Translations under genes and position numbers: made by a program | Source of the DNA: Tritrichomonas foetus | Lineage: Eukaryota > Parabasalia > Tritrichomonadida > Tritrichomonadidae | Length of the DNA: 64,000 bases | Reading direction: 5' to 3' | NCBI GenBank assembly: GCA_001839685.1 | Contig: MLAK01000774.1 | Coordinates: forward strand, 1-64,000 | In this document: positions 51,460-62,500 of the stretch, in pieces | How the letters are laid out: each line of letters opens with the position of its first letter | Position numbering within the stretch: the first letter of the stretch is position 1 | The notes under the pieces: model-generated | Database searches by the model: none | What the model was told of the DNA's origin: nothing | Seen by the model: the letters and a program-made list of their open reading frames with translations, nothing else

Positions 51460-52410
51460 TTATAAATAAATAATGTTCTCTAAAAAGATGTTCAATGGGA
51501 TTATGTCATCGTCACAGATTGCAACAACTTCGTCATCCATATTCTGAACAGTAAACCTAAATCCATTATATTCATATTCATTTGCTCCATTATAATGAAG
51601 CATTGATTGGTCGCCATCAGCGATTTGAATAATTTCTCGGATTTCTCTATCAAACATCAAGTTTTCTTTCCTAGGTGTTGAAAACCTGTTTGATTGAACA
51701 AATTTAATAGTTTCGATTTCATTTTTCGCTCTTTTGATTTCGTTTGAAAGGGCATCACATTGGTATTGAATTAAGTCAAAACTTGATTTTGATGTGACTT
51801 TCAAAAGTTGGATCTTTCTTCGGTATTCTTGCTCTTCGAGGGTTTCACTTGCTGATTTCTTAACAGGTGATTGAAGTGAAGCAATTTTCCTTGAGCGTTC
51901 CATTGCATCATATCGATTCACAAAATATTTCAATCTTTCTTCTAAAATCGATAAATTTTCGTCAGACCGCTGTAAAACTCCGATTTTTCGCATTACGGCT
52001 TCGTCAATTTCGTATTTCTTCGGTTTGATTACGGTGGTATTTAATATCTCAGATAAAATGTTAGATTGCTCGATTAAGAAGCTTATTGAGGGGTATGATG
52101 AATAAGTGTCACGCAACTCATCATTTTCGGCAATGAGGGCCTCCTTTTTTTGGTCCAACAAATTTAAAGTTATTGAAGATTGGTCATTCAAATCGTTAAT
52201 TTGATTTTCGAGGTCTTTTTCTCTTTGGGAAAGTTGCTTTTGTAGTTGGATTGCGGCTTCGACTTTTGAAGTAAGATCATTTTTGACCGCCAAAATTTTG
52301 GTGAATTGCAGCTTGAGTTTTTTTTCGTTATCGTCTTCTTCGATTTGTTGGGGCGTGTTTTTCATGTCATTTAGCTGACTGAGGAATGAATGAGCTCGGT
52401 GGAGCTCCAT
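51460..52410 (-). CDS. Coiled-coil protein with a C-terminal globular cap (316 aa)
   Basis: After ~20 residues the protein is coiled coil with heptad pattern from about 25 to 240 (e.g. KQLSQREKDLENQINDLNDQ), broken near 110-140. The last ~70 residues are not coiled coil: an acidic β-rich segment (EYEYNGFRFTVQNMDDEVVAICDDDIIPLNIF) that may be a small domain. No enzyme motif is present. The architecture is reminiscent of kinetochore or centrosome dimers with a C-terminal cap, which is only a shape resemblance. ATG start and single exon. Confidence 0.82.
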   Translation of the reverse strand: MELHRAHSFLSQLNDMKNTPQQIEEDDNEKKLKLQFTKILAVKNDLTSKVEAAIQLQKQLSQREKDLENQINDLNDQSSITLNLLDQKKEALIAENDELRDTYSSYPSISFLIEQSNILSEILNTTVIKPKKYEIDEAVMRKIGVLQRSDENLSILEERLKYFVNRYDAMERSRKIASLQSPVKKSASETLEEQEYRRKIQLLKVTSKSSFDLIQYQCDALSNEIKRAKNEIETIKFVQSNRFSTPRKENLMFDREIREIIQIADGDQSMLHYNGANEYEYNGFRFTVQNMDDEVVAICDDDIIPLNIFLENIIYL

Positions 52411-53382
52411 TTAATTTGTTTATTTTATGTCGCAAAATTCAAAGGATCAAGATTATTAGATTATTGATTCAAAATATTGATGGGATATTTGTTCACGAAG
52501 TCTATCGTCTTTGATCGTTATGATAAGTTTGCTCATATTTCTTGGAAAATCTGGCTTCTAATTCTGCAGGCAATTTTTATTCAAATTTGTTAACATAAGT
52601 TATATTTTGATAAATTGTGGGATTATTCACGATTTGGGGTGAAATTCTGTTTCTGATGAGTTTAGATATTGTGAAGTGAAAGGTCAAATAAGGGCCAAAA
52701 GTGGAAAAAATAGAAGAGGTAAATGTGATGTGAATTTTCCTGGTTCTTCGGGTCACTTCGACTTTGAGGAGGCACTGGCGCATATACATAGAGGAGGGAA
52801 CACAGCGAACTGGAGCTGTGGTAAAGCACCCGCTCCTCCTCCAATAGCCGAATGAGTTGAAGGGGTCCGCAAAGTCACATCACATTTACCCATATTAACT
52901 GTCAAAAAACAAAACTCATTGGGAAAAAAATCCTGCCGTCAGGGAGGTCTTTTATTGTAAACGGCATTTTTGTAAAATTTGAAAAAACACATATAACAAA
53001 TTTTTCAATACCCTCTTTCAAAAAATTCGCCATCATTTTACGTTAAAGACCGCCTATAAATTTATATTGGAGGTTACTTGTTTATGAAGAAAAAATGTCA
53101 CTGAATGTAATGGCCAAAATTAATGAAATTTATATATAAAACTCAATTTTATTTTTTTTCAACAAATCGTGCAAAAAATCCAATAAAATCTTCAAAGTAT
53201 TCACTGTAGAAAGTTCACTTTCAGAAAAAGTGGATTATTGTTAAAAATTGAATATTGGTAAATATTAGGTGAAATAGTCATATAAAACTGTTTTAGAAGG
53301 TAAAATTAAGGTGAAATAGACTCATCAATTGTAAAACAAAAAAGCGATTTTTTGAAGGGTTTTTGAAAAAGACCCAAAAAGA
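52411..53382. other. Divergent spacer holding the structured-RNA candidate
   Basis: Most of this region is AT-rich, but 52718-52890 is distinctly GC-richer and folds into nested helices (separate entry). A further short inverted pair TGCCGT/ACGGCA lies near 52935-52965. Confidence 0.6.
52718..52890 (+). ncRNA. Candidate structured non-coding RNA (~173 nt)
   Basis: Nested complementary segments form one long rod. The outer stem is 16 bp and perfect: GGTAAATGTGATGTGA (52718-52733) with TCACATCACATTTACC (52875-52890). The next is GGGTCACTTCGAC (52750-52762) with GTTGAAGGGGTCC (52856-52868): 12 of 13 positions pair, three as G-U, which works only if the plus strand is transcribed. Then GAGGAGG (52766-52772, or 52791-52797) pairs with CCTCCTC (52835-52841). 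The apical hairpin is CACAGC/GCTGTG (52801-52820). The segment is GC-rich in AT-rich surroundings and has no sensible protein frame. I find no SRP, RNase P/MRP, snRNA or telomerase signature, no tRNA-like boxes and no T-run after it. A MITE with 16-bp terminal inverted repeats is the alternative, but I see no target duplication. Confidence 0.55.
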
Positions 53383-56300
53383 ATGGAGAAGAAAGAAAAA
53401 GACCCGTTTTACAGTTCAATTCTTACTGCACTTAATCCATCGACATCGAACAACGATGTGAACAAAATCCTTTATAATTTTCAACACCAAGTCAATGCAT
53501 TTGTATTTACTCGATATAAAATCGTTGATGTTCCTGAAATCTTCAGAAACATTTGGAAATTGTTACTCACAACTGCAGGAAATCAATCATCAACGACACG
53601 TCTCGCTTCTTATCGTGCCACAGGTGCATTCCTCACTCGCGTTACTCCATATTACCCCGCCATTATTCACGAGTCTTTTTCCGATGTTACGATGCTTGTT
53701 ACTATTGATGTGAAATCATCCGCCATTATTGCATCTTCATTTGCTTTTATTTCAACATATATTGCAGCACCATCTTTGCCGAAGTTTTTGAATTCCACTC
53801 CTGTTTTTCACCACTTTTCATCAAATGATCCTGCTTTTTCAGAACATTTAGCGGTTATTATTTCAAATCTAGGTCATCTTGGAACAGAGTGGCTGAAGAA
53901 CTTGCTTCACTTTTTCTTAGAGAGAATTGAAGAAAGTCAATCCCGTTACTTAATTCGAGCAGTATCAGCAATTATCGGCCATGATCCAAAACTATACATT
54001 CAACTTATTTTAGAATGGATGGAGAACAAATCAAAAAACTTCATTAATTTATTTTCTTTTCTCATTGCAGGTCATCAAAAGGAAATTGTTGATATTGACC
54101 TTTTTCCTGTTGCAAAATCATCTGCGCTTTTAATTGGTGAAGGAAAAGCAAATTTCACTGATACTGATTCTGCTTTTCAAATTCTTTCTACACATTCAAA
54201 TTATTTCAATGTAAATGTTCACGACAATAATGATGGCACCATCAATATAGCCGTTCATCAGACTAAACCATCTAACCGCCACTGCCCTAATACAGACACA
54301 CCAAATAATAATGGAGATGAAAGCAATGAAGTTGTTGAAATTAAATTTGAAATTTCCAAAGTATTGCAAAGGCCCTCATTTTATATGATGAAATTACCCA
54401 TGGATTATTTGAGGCCTAAAGAAGATGATTCTGTTCTTGTTCTTGGTGCAAAATTTAAGAGTTTGGCAGCTTATTCTGAATTTAATACTACTGATGTTTT
54501 CAATATTTATGAACCTTATTTCCTTCAAAATTACAATGAAACAGTTTCAACTGTAATTCAAGGCACTGCACTTTGTATTAATCGTTTCCTCACTGAAATT
54601 CCACCAGAAAGACTTGCAGGACCACTTCGGAAAGTTTTATTTGCAAAAACAGTTTCTTGGTATCATTCTTTTGATATTCTTCGCGTAATTAAAGAAGTTA
54701 ATCCAAGATTGTTTATTTCAAAGTTAGGGAGAAATTTCTTTGTTGAACTTCTAAAGTGTTTAATTGATTTTTGTTTCTGTGAAAATGATTCTTTATCTTC
54801 TCAATCAATCACAGTTTTAACGAATTTAACAACTAAAGCAAATTTTGATATTGTTATTCAAACCGTTGTTGAAAAAAGTGAATTTTTCGATCCATTGCTT
54901 CTAAGACGAGCAGTTTTAACTGTTTGTTCTATTATTCAAAAAGTTTTTGATAATTTCAGAAACTTCTATGACATTCAAGCATCATTTACTCCATTAAAAG
55001 CTTCTAAATCCGAACAAAACAATTCTGCGATTTCAAATGTTTGGAGTCAAAGTAATTTGTGTGGTTTTCTTAATGTTGTTAATGAAGATAAAAATGATAC
55101 TTTGTTGAACTCATCAATGCTGAAAATGTTTGCTGAAAATTTAGTAGAAGCTGCACCAATTTACATGGAAAACTTAACAGTAATTTCAGAAATATTAAAA
55201 TTCTTTTCAATTTATTATTACGAGAAAGAGAAATTAAATGATATTATTAATGCAGCACTTTGTATTGCAATGGCGTCTGTTGAAGTTATTTCTGGACAAG
55301 AGGTAAAATATCCATTCACTGTCACCGATTTTCAATTCTACAGAGCAATTGTTGAACAAGATATTTTCAATAGGAATAGTGATATTATTACAGAAGCAAA
55401 TAATGATTATAAAGCAATCATTACGCCACTAAGAAATGCATTAATGTGCGTATTTAAATATACTTCAGTTGATGACGGCATTTTCATCTCAAACATTTCT
55501 CATCAACTTTTCCCTGTTGAATGTTCTCGTTATTATTATCAAAAATGGAATTCTGTTTCTGATTCACAACGAGATAAAATTTTAAAGAATATTCATAATT
55601 TTTTAAGTTTTGTTAGTGATGAACGAGTCCATATTGAATGGTGTAAAATTTGTTTGAAAGTTGAAGACGTTGATATTGATGAAAGATATAAAAAAGTTTT
55701 AGATTTCCTTAAAGATATGGCTATATATTACCTAAATAATACTGTCGGCACCGATCCACAAATTGCAGCAGCATATATTCGATACTTAATTAATATTAAG
55801 TATGAAGGAAATATGGAAATCATTCTCAAATATCTCAAAAATATCCAAAATATTAGCCATTATGAAGAATTCATGCAAAAAGTAATAGAATCTTATTCAG
55901 ATGTTTTGGAAATACCTGAGCTTTTGGAGTTTTTTGAACCTTACAAGTCAATTTTATTGACAAATCCAGAAGTTAACCAAGAACCAATCGAGTCTATTCT
56001 AGACGAAATCCCCGAAAATTTAACAAATGAAGATATTCAAATTTTATTTGAAAGTATAATAAGACATAATGATATAAATCTTTTACAACAAGTGATTCGA
56101 ATATCAGAGGATCGAAGTGTTTTATTAAAAACTAAAGGAATCATTTTCTCGCATGAAGCAATTCCTTTCATTGTTGCTTATAAAGCTAAACATTTTAATG
56201 AGCTCAGTGAAGAAGAAAGAAATGATTTCTATGACAATCCAAATTTAGCCAAAACCGAACGAATTGAAACAGTAAGTGAAAACGAATCCAAGAACGAAGT

Positions 56301-57729
56301 GAAAAATCGATATTTGTTTGAAGCCATGAGAAATGTAAGAACAGTTTGGGGACCGCTTTATATAGAAACAATTAAATCCAATCCGAATGGTCTCCTTGAT
56401 TATTTAAATCACCTTGAAAAAGTCAAAAAATCCGAAATTCTAAATTTATGCAGTATTATTGGCAAAGTTGATTTTGATAAAATGTTGTTATATAATCTGA
56501 CGACAAAATTATCATTAACTGCAAAATCTATTGGAAGATATCGAGTAACTTTACTGCTATTTTGTGTTGTAATCAGCCAGATGGGAACAGGTACAGTTCC
56601 AAAAGATTTTCTACCAAAATTTATCAAATTTATAGATGAAGATTTCGAAAGACTTCCTTGTGAAAGTTTATGTCACTTATTACTTCTTTTTGCACAAAAA
56701 GTTCCACTTGAATATGATACAATTGTTTTTATTAAAAAATGTTTCATTCTCTGTAGTAATGGTTCACCATCATATGGATACTTACATCAAATTTTAATTG
56801 GAATGTCCACAAATTTAAGATTAGTTGGTAGAAATTATTTAGTTCAACTTCCTGAAGTTTTATTCCCATGTTTGAAAAATAAAATGCCAAGTAGATATTG
56901 TGTTGGTCTTAGATTGTTTGAACAAATTGCACTTTCTATTCCACCAGGTCCATCATCACAAATTTTACCCAAAGCTATTGAGAAAATCCTTGATTTATAT
57001 CTTTCATTCAGTAACCTTCAACCTGTGATGGAACAGTATTATCGTAGTTTAATGGGATTCATGCTTAAGACAGGTATACCACAACAGCATGCTATTCTTT
57101 TCCATGCACTTCCAAACAGTACAATGGTTGAGCCGAATGCCGCTACATTTAATGCATCATGCGCTTTTTTGCCTGTTGTTATGAGAATTATTACACCAAA
57201 TGATGAAAACTTTAGGAATATTTATAGCTATTGTGAATCATTATTTAATTATCCTTCTGCATTTCCTTATGCAATGAGATGCCTTTATGAATGGGTGAAA
57301 CGAATTGATGAAGATGAACAAGAAACACTTCTTATGAATTCTTTGTTGACTTGGTTGAAAACAAATGAAACTTGTGGAAGAAGTTATAAAGAGCAAAAAC
57401 AAGTTGGTGAGTGGATTTCAACTTACACTAAATTCATGTCACCAGGAAAGGCAATTTCTGTATTAGGATTTCAACTAATGAAGTCTGTTTCTTTTGGCTC
57501 AATGTACTCTAATGTATTAAATTTGTTTATTAAGAATCGTTGTGATGAAGAGTTAAATATGTTCTTTGATGGCATTGCTGATATTCCTCAATGGGAGTGT
57601 CACAGAATGGCTCTGAAATTGGTTAAATCTTGTGATAAATACCAAGAGATGCTTCAACTATCATACTTTGAAAGTGATTGCGAAGAATCACAAAAACTTG
57701 TTGAGAAACTCCAAGAATATGTAAAGTAA
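53383..57729 (+). CDS. Large α-helical-repeat (HEAT-like) protein of unknown family
   Basis: This 1448-aa protein is built of amphipathic helices without coiled coil, membrane segments or catalytic motifs, as in HEAT/ARM scaffolds. An Asn/Asp/Thr-rich insert (NTDTPNNNGDESN) interrupts the repeats near residues 305-325. The N-terminal part (RLASYRATGAFLTRVTPYYPAII) and C-terminal part (PYAMRCLYEWVKRIDEDEQE) are typical helical pairs. I do not recognise the family. Comparable giant helical scaffolds serve in transport, TOR-like complexes or microtubule regulation. ATG start, single exon, intact. Confidence 0.85.
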   Translation: MEKKEKDPFYSSILTALNPSTSNNDVNKILYNFQHQVNAFVFTRYKIVDVPEIFRNIWKLLLTTAGNQSSTTRLASYRATGAFLTRVTPYYPAIIHESFSDVTMLVTIDVKSSAIIASSFAFISTYIAAPSLPKFLNSTPVFHHFSSNDPAFSEHLAVIISNLGHLGTEWLKNLLHFFLERIEESQSRYLIRAVSAIIGHDPKLYIQLILEWMENKSKNFINLFSFLIAGHQKEIVDIDLFPVAKSSALLIGEGKANFTDTDSAFQILSTHSNYFNVNVHDNNDGTINIAVHQTKPSNRHCPNTDTPNNNGDESNEVVEIKFEISKVLQRPSFYMMKLPMDYLRPKEDDSVLVLGAKFKSLAAYSEFNTTDVFNIYEPYFLQNYNETVSTVIQGTALCINRFLTEIPPERLAGPLRKVLFAKTVSWYHSFDILRVIKEVNPRLFISKLGRNFFVELLKCLIDFCFCENDSLSSQSITVLTNLTTKANFDIVIQTVVEKSEFFDPLLLRRAVLTVCSIIQKVFDNFRNFYDIQASFTPLKASKSEQNNSAISNVWSQSNLCGFLNVVNEDKNDTLLNSSMLKMFAENLVEAAPIYMENLTVISEILKFFSIYYYEKEKLNDIINAALCIAMASVEVISGQEVKYPFTVTDFQFYRAIVEQDIFNRNSDIITEANNDYKAIITPLRNALMCVFKYTSVDDGIFISNISHQLFPVECSRYYYQKWNSVSDSQRDKILKNIHNFLSFVSDERVHIEWCKICLKVEDVDIDERYKKVLDFLKDMAIYYLNNTVGTDPQIAAAYIRYLINIKYEGNMEIILKYLKNIQNISHYEEFMQKVIESYSDVLEIPELLEFFEPYKSILLTNPEVNQEPIESILDEIPENLTNEDIQILFESIIRHNDINLLQQVIRISEDRSVLLKTKGIIFSHEAIPFIVAYKAKHFNELSEEERNDFYDNPNLAKTERIETVSENESKNEVKNRYLFEAMRNVRTVWGPLYIETIKSNPNGLLDYLNHLEKVKKSEILNLCSIIGKVDFDKMLLYNLTTKLSLTAKSIGRYRVTLLLFCVVISQMGTGTVPKDFLPKFIKFIDEDFERLPCESLCHLLLLFAQKVPLEYDTIVFIKKCFILCSNGSPSYGYLHQILIGMSTNLRLVGRNYLVQLPEVLFPCLKNKMPSRYCVGLRLFEQIALSIPPGPSSQILPKAIEKILDLYLSFSNLQPVMEQYYRSLMGFMLKTGIPQQHAILFHALPNSTMVEPNAATFNASCAFLPVVMRIITPNDENFRNIYSYCESLFNYPSAFPYAMRCLYEWVKRIDEDEQETLLMNSLLTWLKTNETCGRSYKEQKQVGEWISTYTKFMSPGKAISVLGFQLMKSVSFGSMYSNVLNLFIKNRCDEELNMFFDGIADIPQWECHRMALKLVKSCDKYQEMLQLSYFESDCEESQKLVEKLQEYVK

Positions 57730-57752
57730 ATATTTTTATGTGTTGATGAAAT

Positions 57753-57784
<32 letters not shown>

Positions 57785-58419
57785 CTGTTTAAGTCTTTTT
57801 TGAGTTCAAAAATGCTTTTCTACATCAATTATATTTTTATCTGACAAATGAAGATAAAGCACTGAAATACGTTTGAATTGTAGAATCAATACTTCTCGCG
57901 GTATCTTGAAACAAAACCATTCAACTAATTAGTTGATAACAAAGATAAATAAAAGGAGCAACGAACTTTTGAGTTCAAAGAATTTCTGAAATATGATTTT
58001 TTTATGTATTCATGTTGTTAGAATACAATAATTAATAATCACATTCAGTATCTCAAGAATTTCATAATTTGACCAACTGTGATATTTTGAATACTAAGAG
58101 ATATTTTTTATTTAAAATTATGAAGATTATATGATGGTATAAAGTTTAAAATTGCAATCACTCCAAAACAATACATAAAACAATCTAAATTGCAATTATA
58201 ATCAAGAATATATTCTCGTGGTAGAGGTAGTTTTTTAATCATAAAAATTCATCAATAATAAACATTTTAATGAGACATTAATAAGATGACATGAGCATAC
58301 CTTCACGAATATAAAATGAGTTTCATATTTTGACCAACTGTGAAATATAAAAAATAAAAATTATTGAGAAATAATTATTTTTTACTTTCATATCAAATTT
58401 TTATCTTTTTGAAATTATT
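57730..58419. other. Convergent spacer with a 30-base T run
   Basis: A run of 30 T at 57755-57784 sits 26 bases after the stop of the upstream gene. The remainder is AT-rich. A phrase close to tttgaccaactgtgata recurs at about 58070 and 58330. No gene is present. Confidence 0.55.
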
Positions 58420-59193
58420 TTAATAATATTCTTCTTGATATTTCGCTTCAAGTTTGGCAAGTTCTTCTTCTAATTTCGAAATTTCTTCTCTCTGTGCCTT
58501 CAAACAGTCATTATACATCACGGACTGATTTTTCACTGTTCGGAAAATTGCTTTTGGCACTGCTCCTTCGTTTTTCTTTGGTGCTTTCATTGCAATTTTC
58601 TTAGCTAGTTTCCTCTTCATTACAATAATTTGCTCTTGTGATGGTGGCGGGTATTTCATGACCCAGCCTGTTCTGAGTAGGTTGACGCATTCTGGCAAGT
58701 ACTCTTTGGCAACTTTCCGCTCGCTTGGTTTGACAAGCTCACCGTTGATTTTATGAAGAGATGGACACATCAAAATCAAAGAAATTCGATAATATTCTTG
58801 AGATACAAATGGCGTGTTATCGATCTCGATTGTTCGAAGCATCGGCAGTGGTGGAAGATTAAATAATGTTGCAATATTGTTATTGGAGACGACTAATCTT
58901 GTTAAACGTTGAAGAGATGGCAAACCTTTGAAATCAACTAATTCATTATTTGAAACATCGAGCATTTTGGTATTTGGACCGATTTTCAGAGATGTTAATG
59001 AAAATAATTGCTGTTTGACATGAACAATTTGGTCGGCAAAGTCAAGCTGCGGTTCGTTATTGTTGTTTTTGACTGACGTTAAGCTGACTCCTTGAATTGT
59101 GGAAAGTTTTGAGCTTTTTCGTGGAGTTAACGCTTTTAACGTAGCATTTGGTTTCCTAGTGAATGGACTTTTAGATGGACTGATCATCGACAT
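58420..59193 (-). CDS. Leucine-rich-repeat protein, paralogue of 47415-48299
   Basis: This 257-aa protein has a basic Ser/Thr/Pro-rich N-terminus (1-40), then LRRs (TKMLDVSNNELVDFKGLPSL, TRLVVSNNNIATLFNLPPL, RTIEIDNTPF). A cap-like segment follows (YYRISLILMCPSLHKINGEL), then GWVMKYPPPSQEQI and a basic coiled-coil tail ending LEEELAKLEAKYQEEYY. It shares order and the cap/GWxxxYPxP element with the protein at 47415-48299. The LRR-plus-short-coil plan resembles axonemal and centrosomal LRR adaptors. Function unknown; ATG start. Confidence 0.87.
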   Translation of the reverse strand: MSMISPSKSPFTRKPNATLKALTPRKSSKLSTIQGVSLTSVKNNNNEPQLDFADQIVHVKQQLFSLTSLKIGPNTKMLDVSNNELVDFKGLPSLQRLTRLVVSNNNIATLFNLPPLPMLRTIEIDNTPFVSQEYYRISLILMCPSLHKINGELVKPSERKVAKEYLPECVNLLRTGWVMKYPPPSQEQIIVMKRKLAKKIAMKAPKKNEGAVPKAIFRTVKNQSVMYNDCLKAQREEISKLEEELAKLEAKYQEEYY

Positions 59194-59579
59194 TATTTCT
59201 AATTATTTTTTGATCGTCATCAAAACTTTTTCTGTTTAAACGTAAAAAATATCGGTTTAAATACGTTAAGAAGTCACATCTCAAGTTCGAAACAGAATAG
59301 AAATAAAATTTTTATTCGCTTAACAAAATATATGACTTTACCACAGACGCAAGTAATTACTGATATAATTTTCACGTATAATTGATATGACTTTTTATAT
59401 GCATATGTTTAAAAGAATGCAATTTTGAAATTTAATATGATTTTTCTCAAGATATCATTCAAACTTTTCTTCCTTCTAAATTGACTAGTGAAGGAACATT
59501 TTAGTATTCAAAAATATACCACTAATGCGGCCGTTTACTTTCTTTAGAGGTCGTTTAAAATTTAAATTCCAATTTTTTT
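59194..59579. other. Divergent spacer between the LRR and coiled-coil genes
   Basis: This 386-bp AT-rich region is shared by two divergent genes. No initiator matching TCAYW was found close to either ATG. Confidence 0.5.
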
Positions 59580-62500
59580 ATGATTTTTGATTCGATTTCC
59601 GAATCTGAGACGAATATCCACAATAACGATGGAAAAAATGAAGATTCAGAAATGCAACTTATCGCTGAAAGTCGCGGGATTCACTTACAGCAAATTAATG
59701 AATCCCTTCAGAAAGAAAACTCCAAACTTCGCGCTCAGTTCGAAGAAGCAGTTCGAGTAAATTCACAAATCGACGATTTACATAAAAAAATTCAGAGTTT
59801 GACAAACGAAATCTTTGATCTCAAATCACAAAAAGAAGATCTCAGCCAGCGACTTGAAATTGCACTTCATGCAAACGACGAGTTAACAATTAAATTCGAA
59901 GACCAAAAAGAAAGTCTTCACGAACAGCGAAAATCGGATTTATTATCACTCCAAACCGAAATTCAAAGAACTCAGAGGAAACTCAAAAACGAAGAAGATA
60001 AAAATCATAAAATGGTGGAAAAGTACGATAAAGAAATTGACAAATTGACAGTCGAAAATAAAACAAATCAAAATTATTTACAAAGGATTATTTCTGGAGC
60101 CGAGCATTATTTTGAGCAGTCATTCCATAATACTGAAGATTTAATTAAATATTTAAACCAACCGCCTTTAAGAGTTCAAGAAACACAGGATAATTTTCAT
60201 ATTTCATCATCGATTACTGTTAAAAACAAACAAATCGCAGAAATTGAAAAGCAAAAGAAAAGAGTTTTGCAAAAATTAGATAAAGCGCATGCCAAAAATA
60301 AAGAATTAGCTCATGAAATTATTTCGCTGGAAAAAGAACATAGTAGTCAAATTTATATTTATACAGATAAAATTGAAGAATTAAATATGCTTCTTCAACA
60401 ACAAAAAGAAGAACATTCTCTCATTGATGAAGGAAATAAACATAAAATCGATGTTTTAAACTCAAAAATTGCAGCTTTGTCGAGCGAAATTCAACAGAAT
60501 AAATTATCACAAATCACATCAGCTTCAATAAGTTCAAAAAGTTCTTCTTCAGCAAAAAATTCAGTTTCTGATGATTCTAGCCAATTACCAATTGGCCAAT
60601 TACCAAGAATTACTCAACTGGAAGAAGAGCTTGAAGATCTAACTGTTAAACATAACGAAATCACCGAAAAATTAAATATTATGACAGAAAAGTATGAAGA
60701 CACGATTCTAAAACTGAAAGAAAATGAAGAAGAAAATGATAAATTGAAAAAAGGATATGATAAAGTTTTTAATGATTTGAATGCACTTAAACTTGTTCAT
60801 CAAAACTCAATCACAGAAAATCAAATGCTTCGAACAGCACTTCGTTCAAAAGATGATCCAAAAGTTATTGAAACAAAGAAAGAGAAAATCAAAAAATTGC
60901 AAAATCACATTCGCGATTTGGAAAGACAACTTCAAGAAAAAGAAAATTTCATTACTGAACAAACAATTGATTTTGAGGAAAAGATACATAATTTTGATAA
61001 TGATAAGCTTTCATTAAAAGCTGATAACGAACGTCTGAAAACAGAAATTAACAGTCTCAACGAAAAAATAAAGAAATTAAATGATGAGGTTGGTTCTTCA
61101 AAACTAACATCGCAATTTTACAAAGAACAAAATTCGAATAATTTTTCAAATAATTATTTTCCACAAGGTGGACAAATGAATTCATCTCCTTATTTCATTC
61201 CACAGAATGGGAATAATCCATTTTATGATTCATATAATAATAATGAGAATTTACAACAAAATAATATCGGAAACTATGAAACTAAAATGATAACAAGTAA
61301 AAGGTGCAAATGTAAATTAGAGGAAGCAATTCAAAAAGCTGAACAAGCAACTAAAGAAAAAGAAGAAATCGATAAGAAATTCACTACAATTTTATCTTCA
61401 TTAACATCAATGCTAAGTCTAACTGCCAAACAAGCAGAATCTCCTGAAGAATGTGTTTCAGAATTACAAAATTTTGTGAAATCGCATGAAGCACTTAAAC
61501 ATGAACATGAAGCGTTTAATAATGCTTTAATCCAACTTGCAACTGAATTTGACATATCTAAAACTAATCTAAATAATGACTTCTCCATCATAATTTGTGA
61601 ATTAAGAGAAAAACTCAAGAAACAGAAATGTATGATTCAAAAAAGAAAGAAACAAATTTCACAGTTGAAGAAAGCGACAAACTTGCTAAAAGACCAATCA
61701 TTTCAACTTGAAAAAGATAGTAAAGAACAACAGAGTGAATTAGTTGAATTGAAATCATCAATGAAGGAAATTGAAAGTAAAAATTCTAAAATGAAAAGAT
61801 TGATTCATTCTCAAAAGCAACAACTTCAAAATTATTATAAGATTCATGAAGAACAAGAAAGTTCAACTGCAAAACATGTTGATAAATTAGTAAATGCAAG
61901 AAAAGAGGTCGAATATTCTTTCCGTGAACAAATCAATGACCTGAATATGAAAATTGCTAATTTAAGAAAACAAACCGACGATTGTCATTCAGAAATAGAG
62001 CTATATAAAGAAACAATTCGAAATCAGAAAGCAACAATTGTTGAACTTCAACTAAAACTTGGAAACAGACAAAAAGAAGGCGAAGAAAATGAATATAATT
62101 GGAAATCATCTTCTGATAAAGAAAAAACTCGTCAAGAAAAAGTAATTACAGAATTACAACAAAATTTAGAAAATGCCAGAAATGATTTAGAGAAAATTAG
62201 TAAACAACTTACAGCAGCTAATAAAAAACTAAAACAAGCAAAGAATTATTGTTTACAAGCAAAACTCGAAAAAGAAAAATTACAACAAGAAATTGAATCA
62301 CAAAGAGAAAGGCTTGAAAGAGAAAAACAAATAACTGAAACTGAATCAAAAGCAAGTGTTCTTAAAGCTGAATCTGATTATACTGCAAAGCTCGATGAAC
62401 AAAAAGGAAAATGGGAAAAAGACAAACGTAGATATTTCTCATTTGTTGCTGATCAATTCAGACAGTTTTTCAATCCTCAAGATTCAATTGATGAAAAGTC

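Noticed and set aside
52577..52844. Two minus-strand open stretches across the structured-RNA candidate
   Set aside because: They overlap each other, are open only because of GC-rich stem sequence, and give no recognisable protein. The complementary helices explain the region better.
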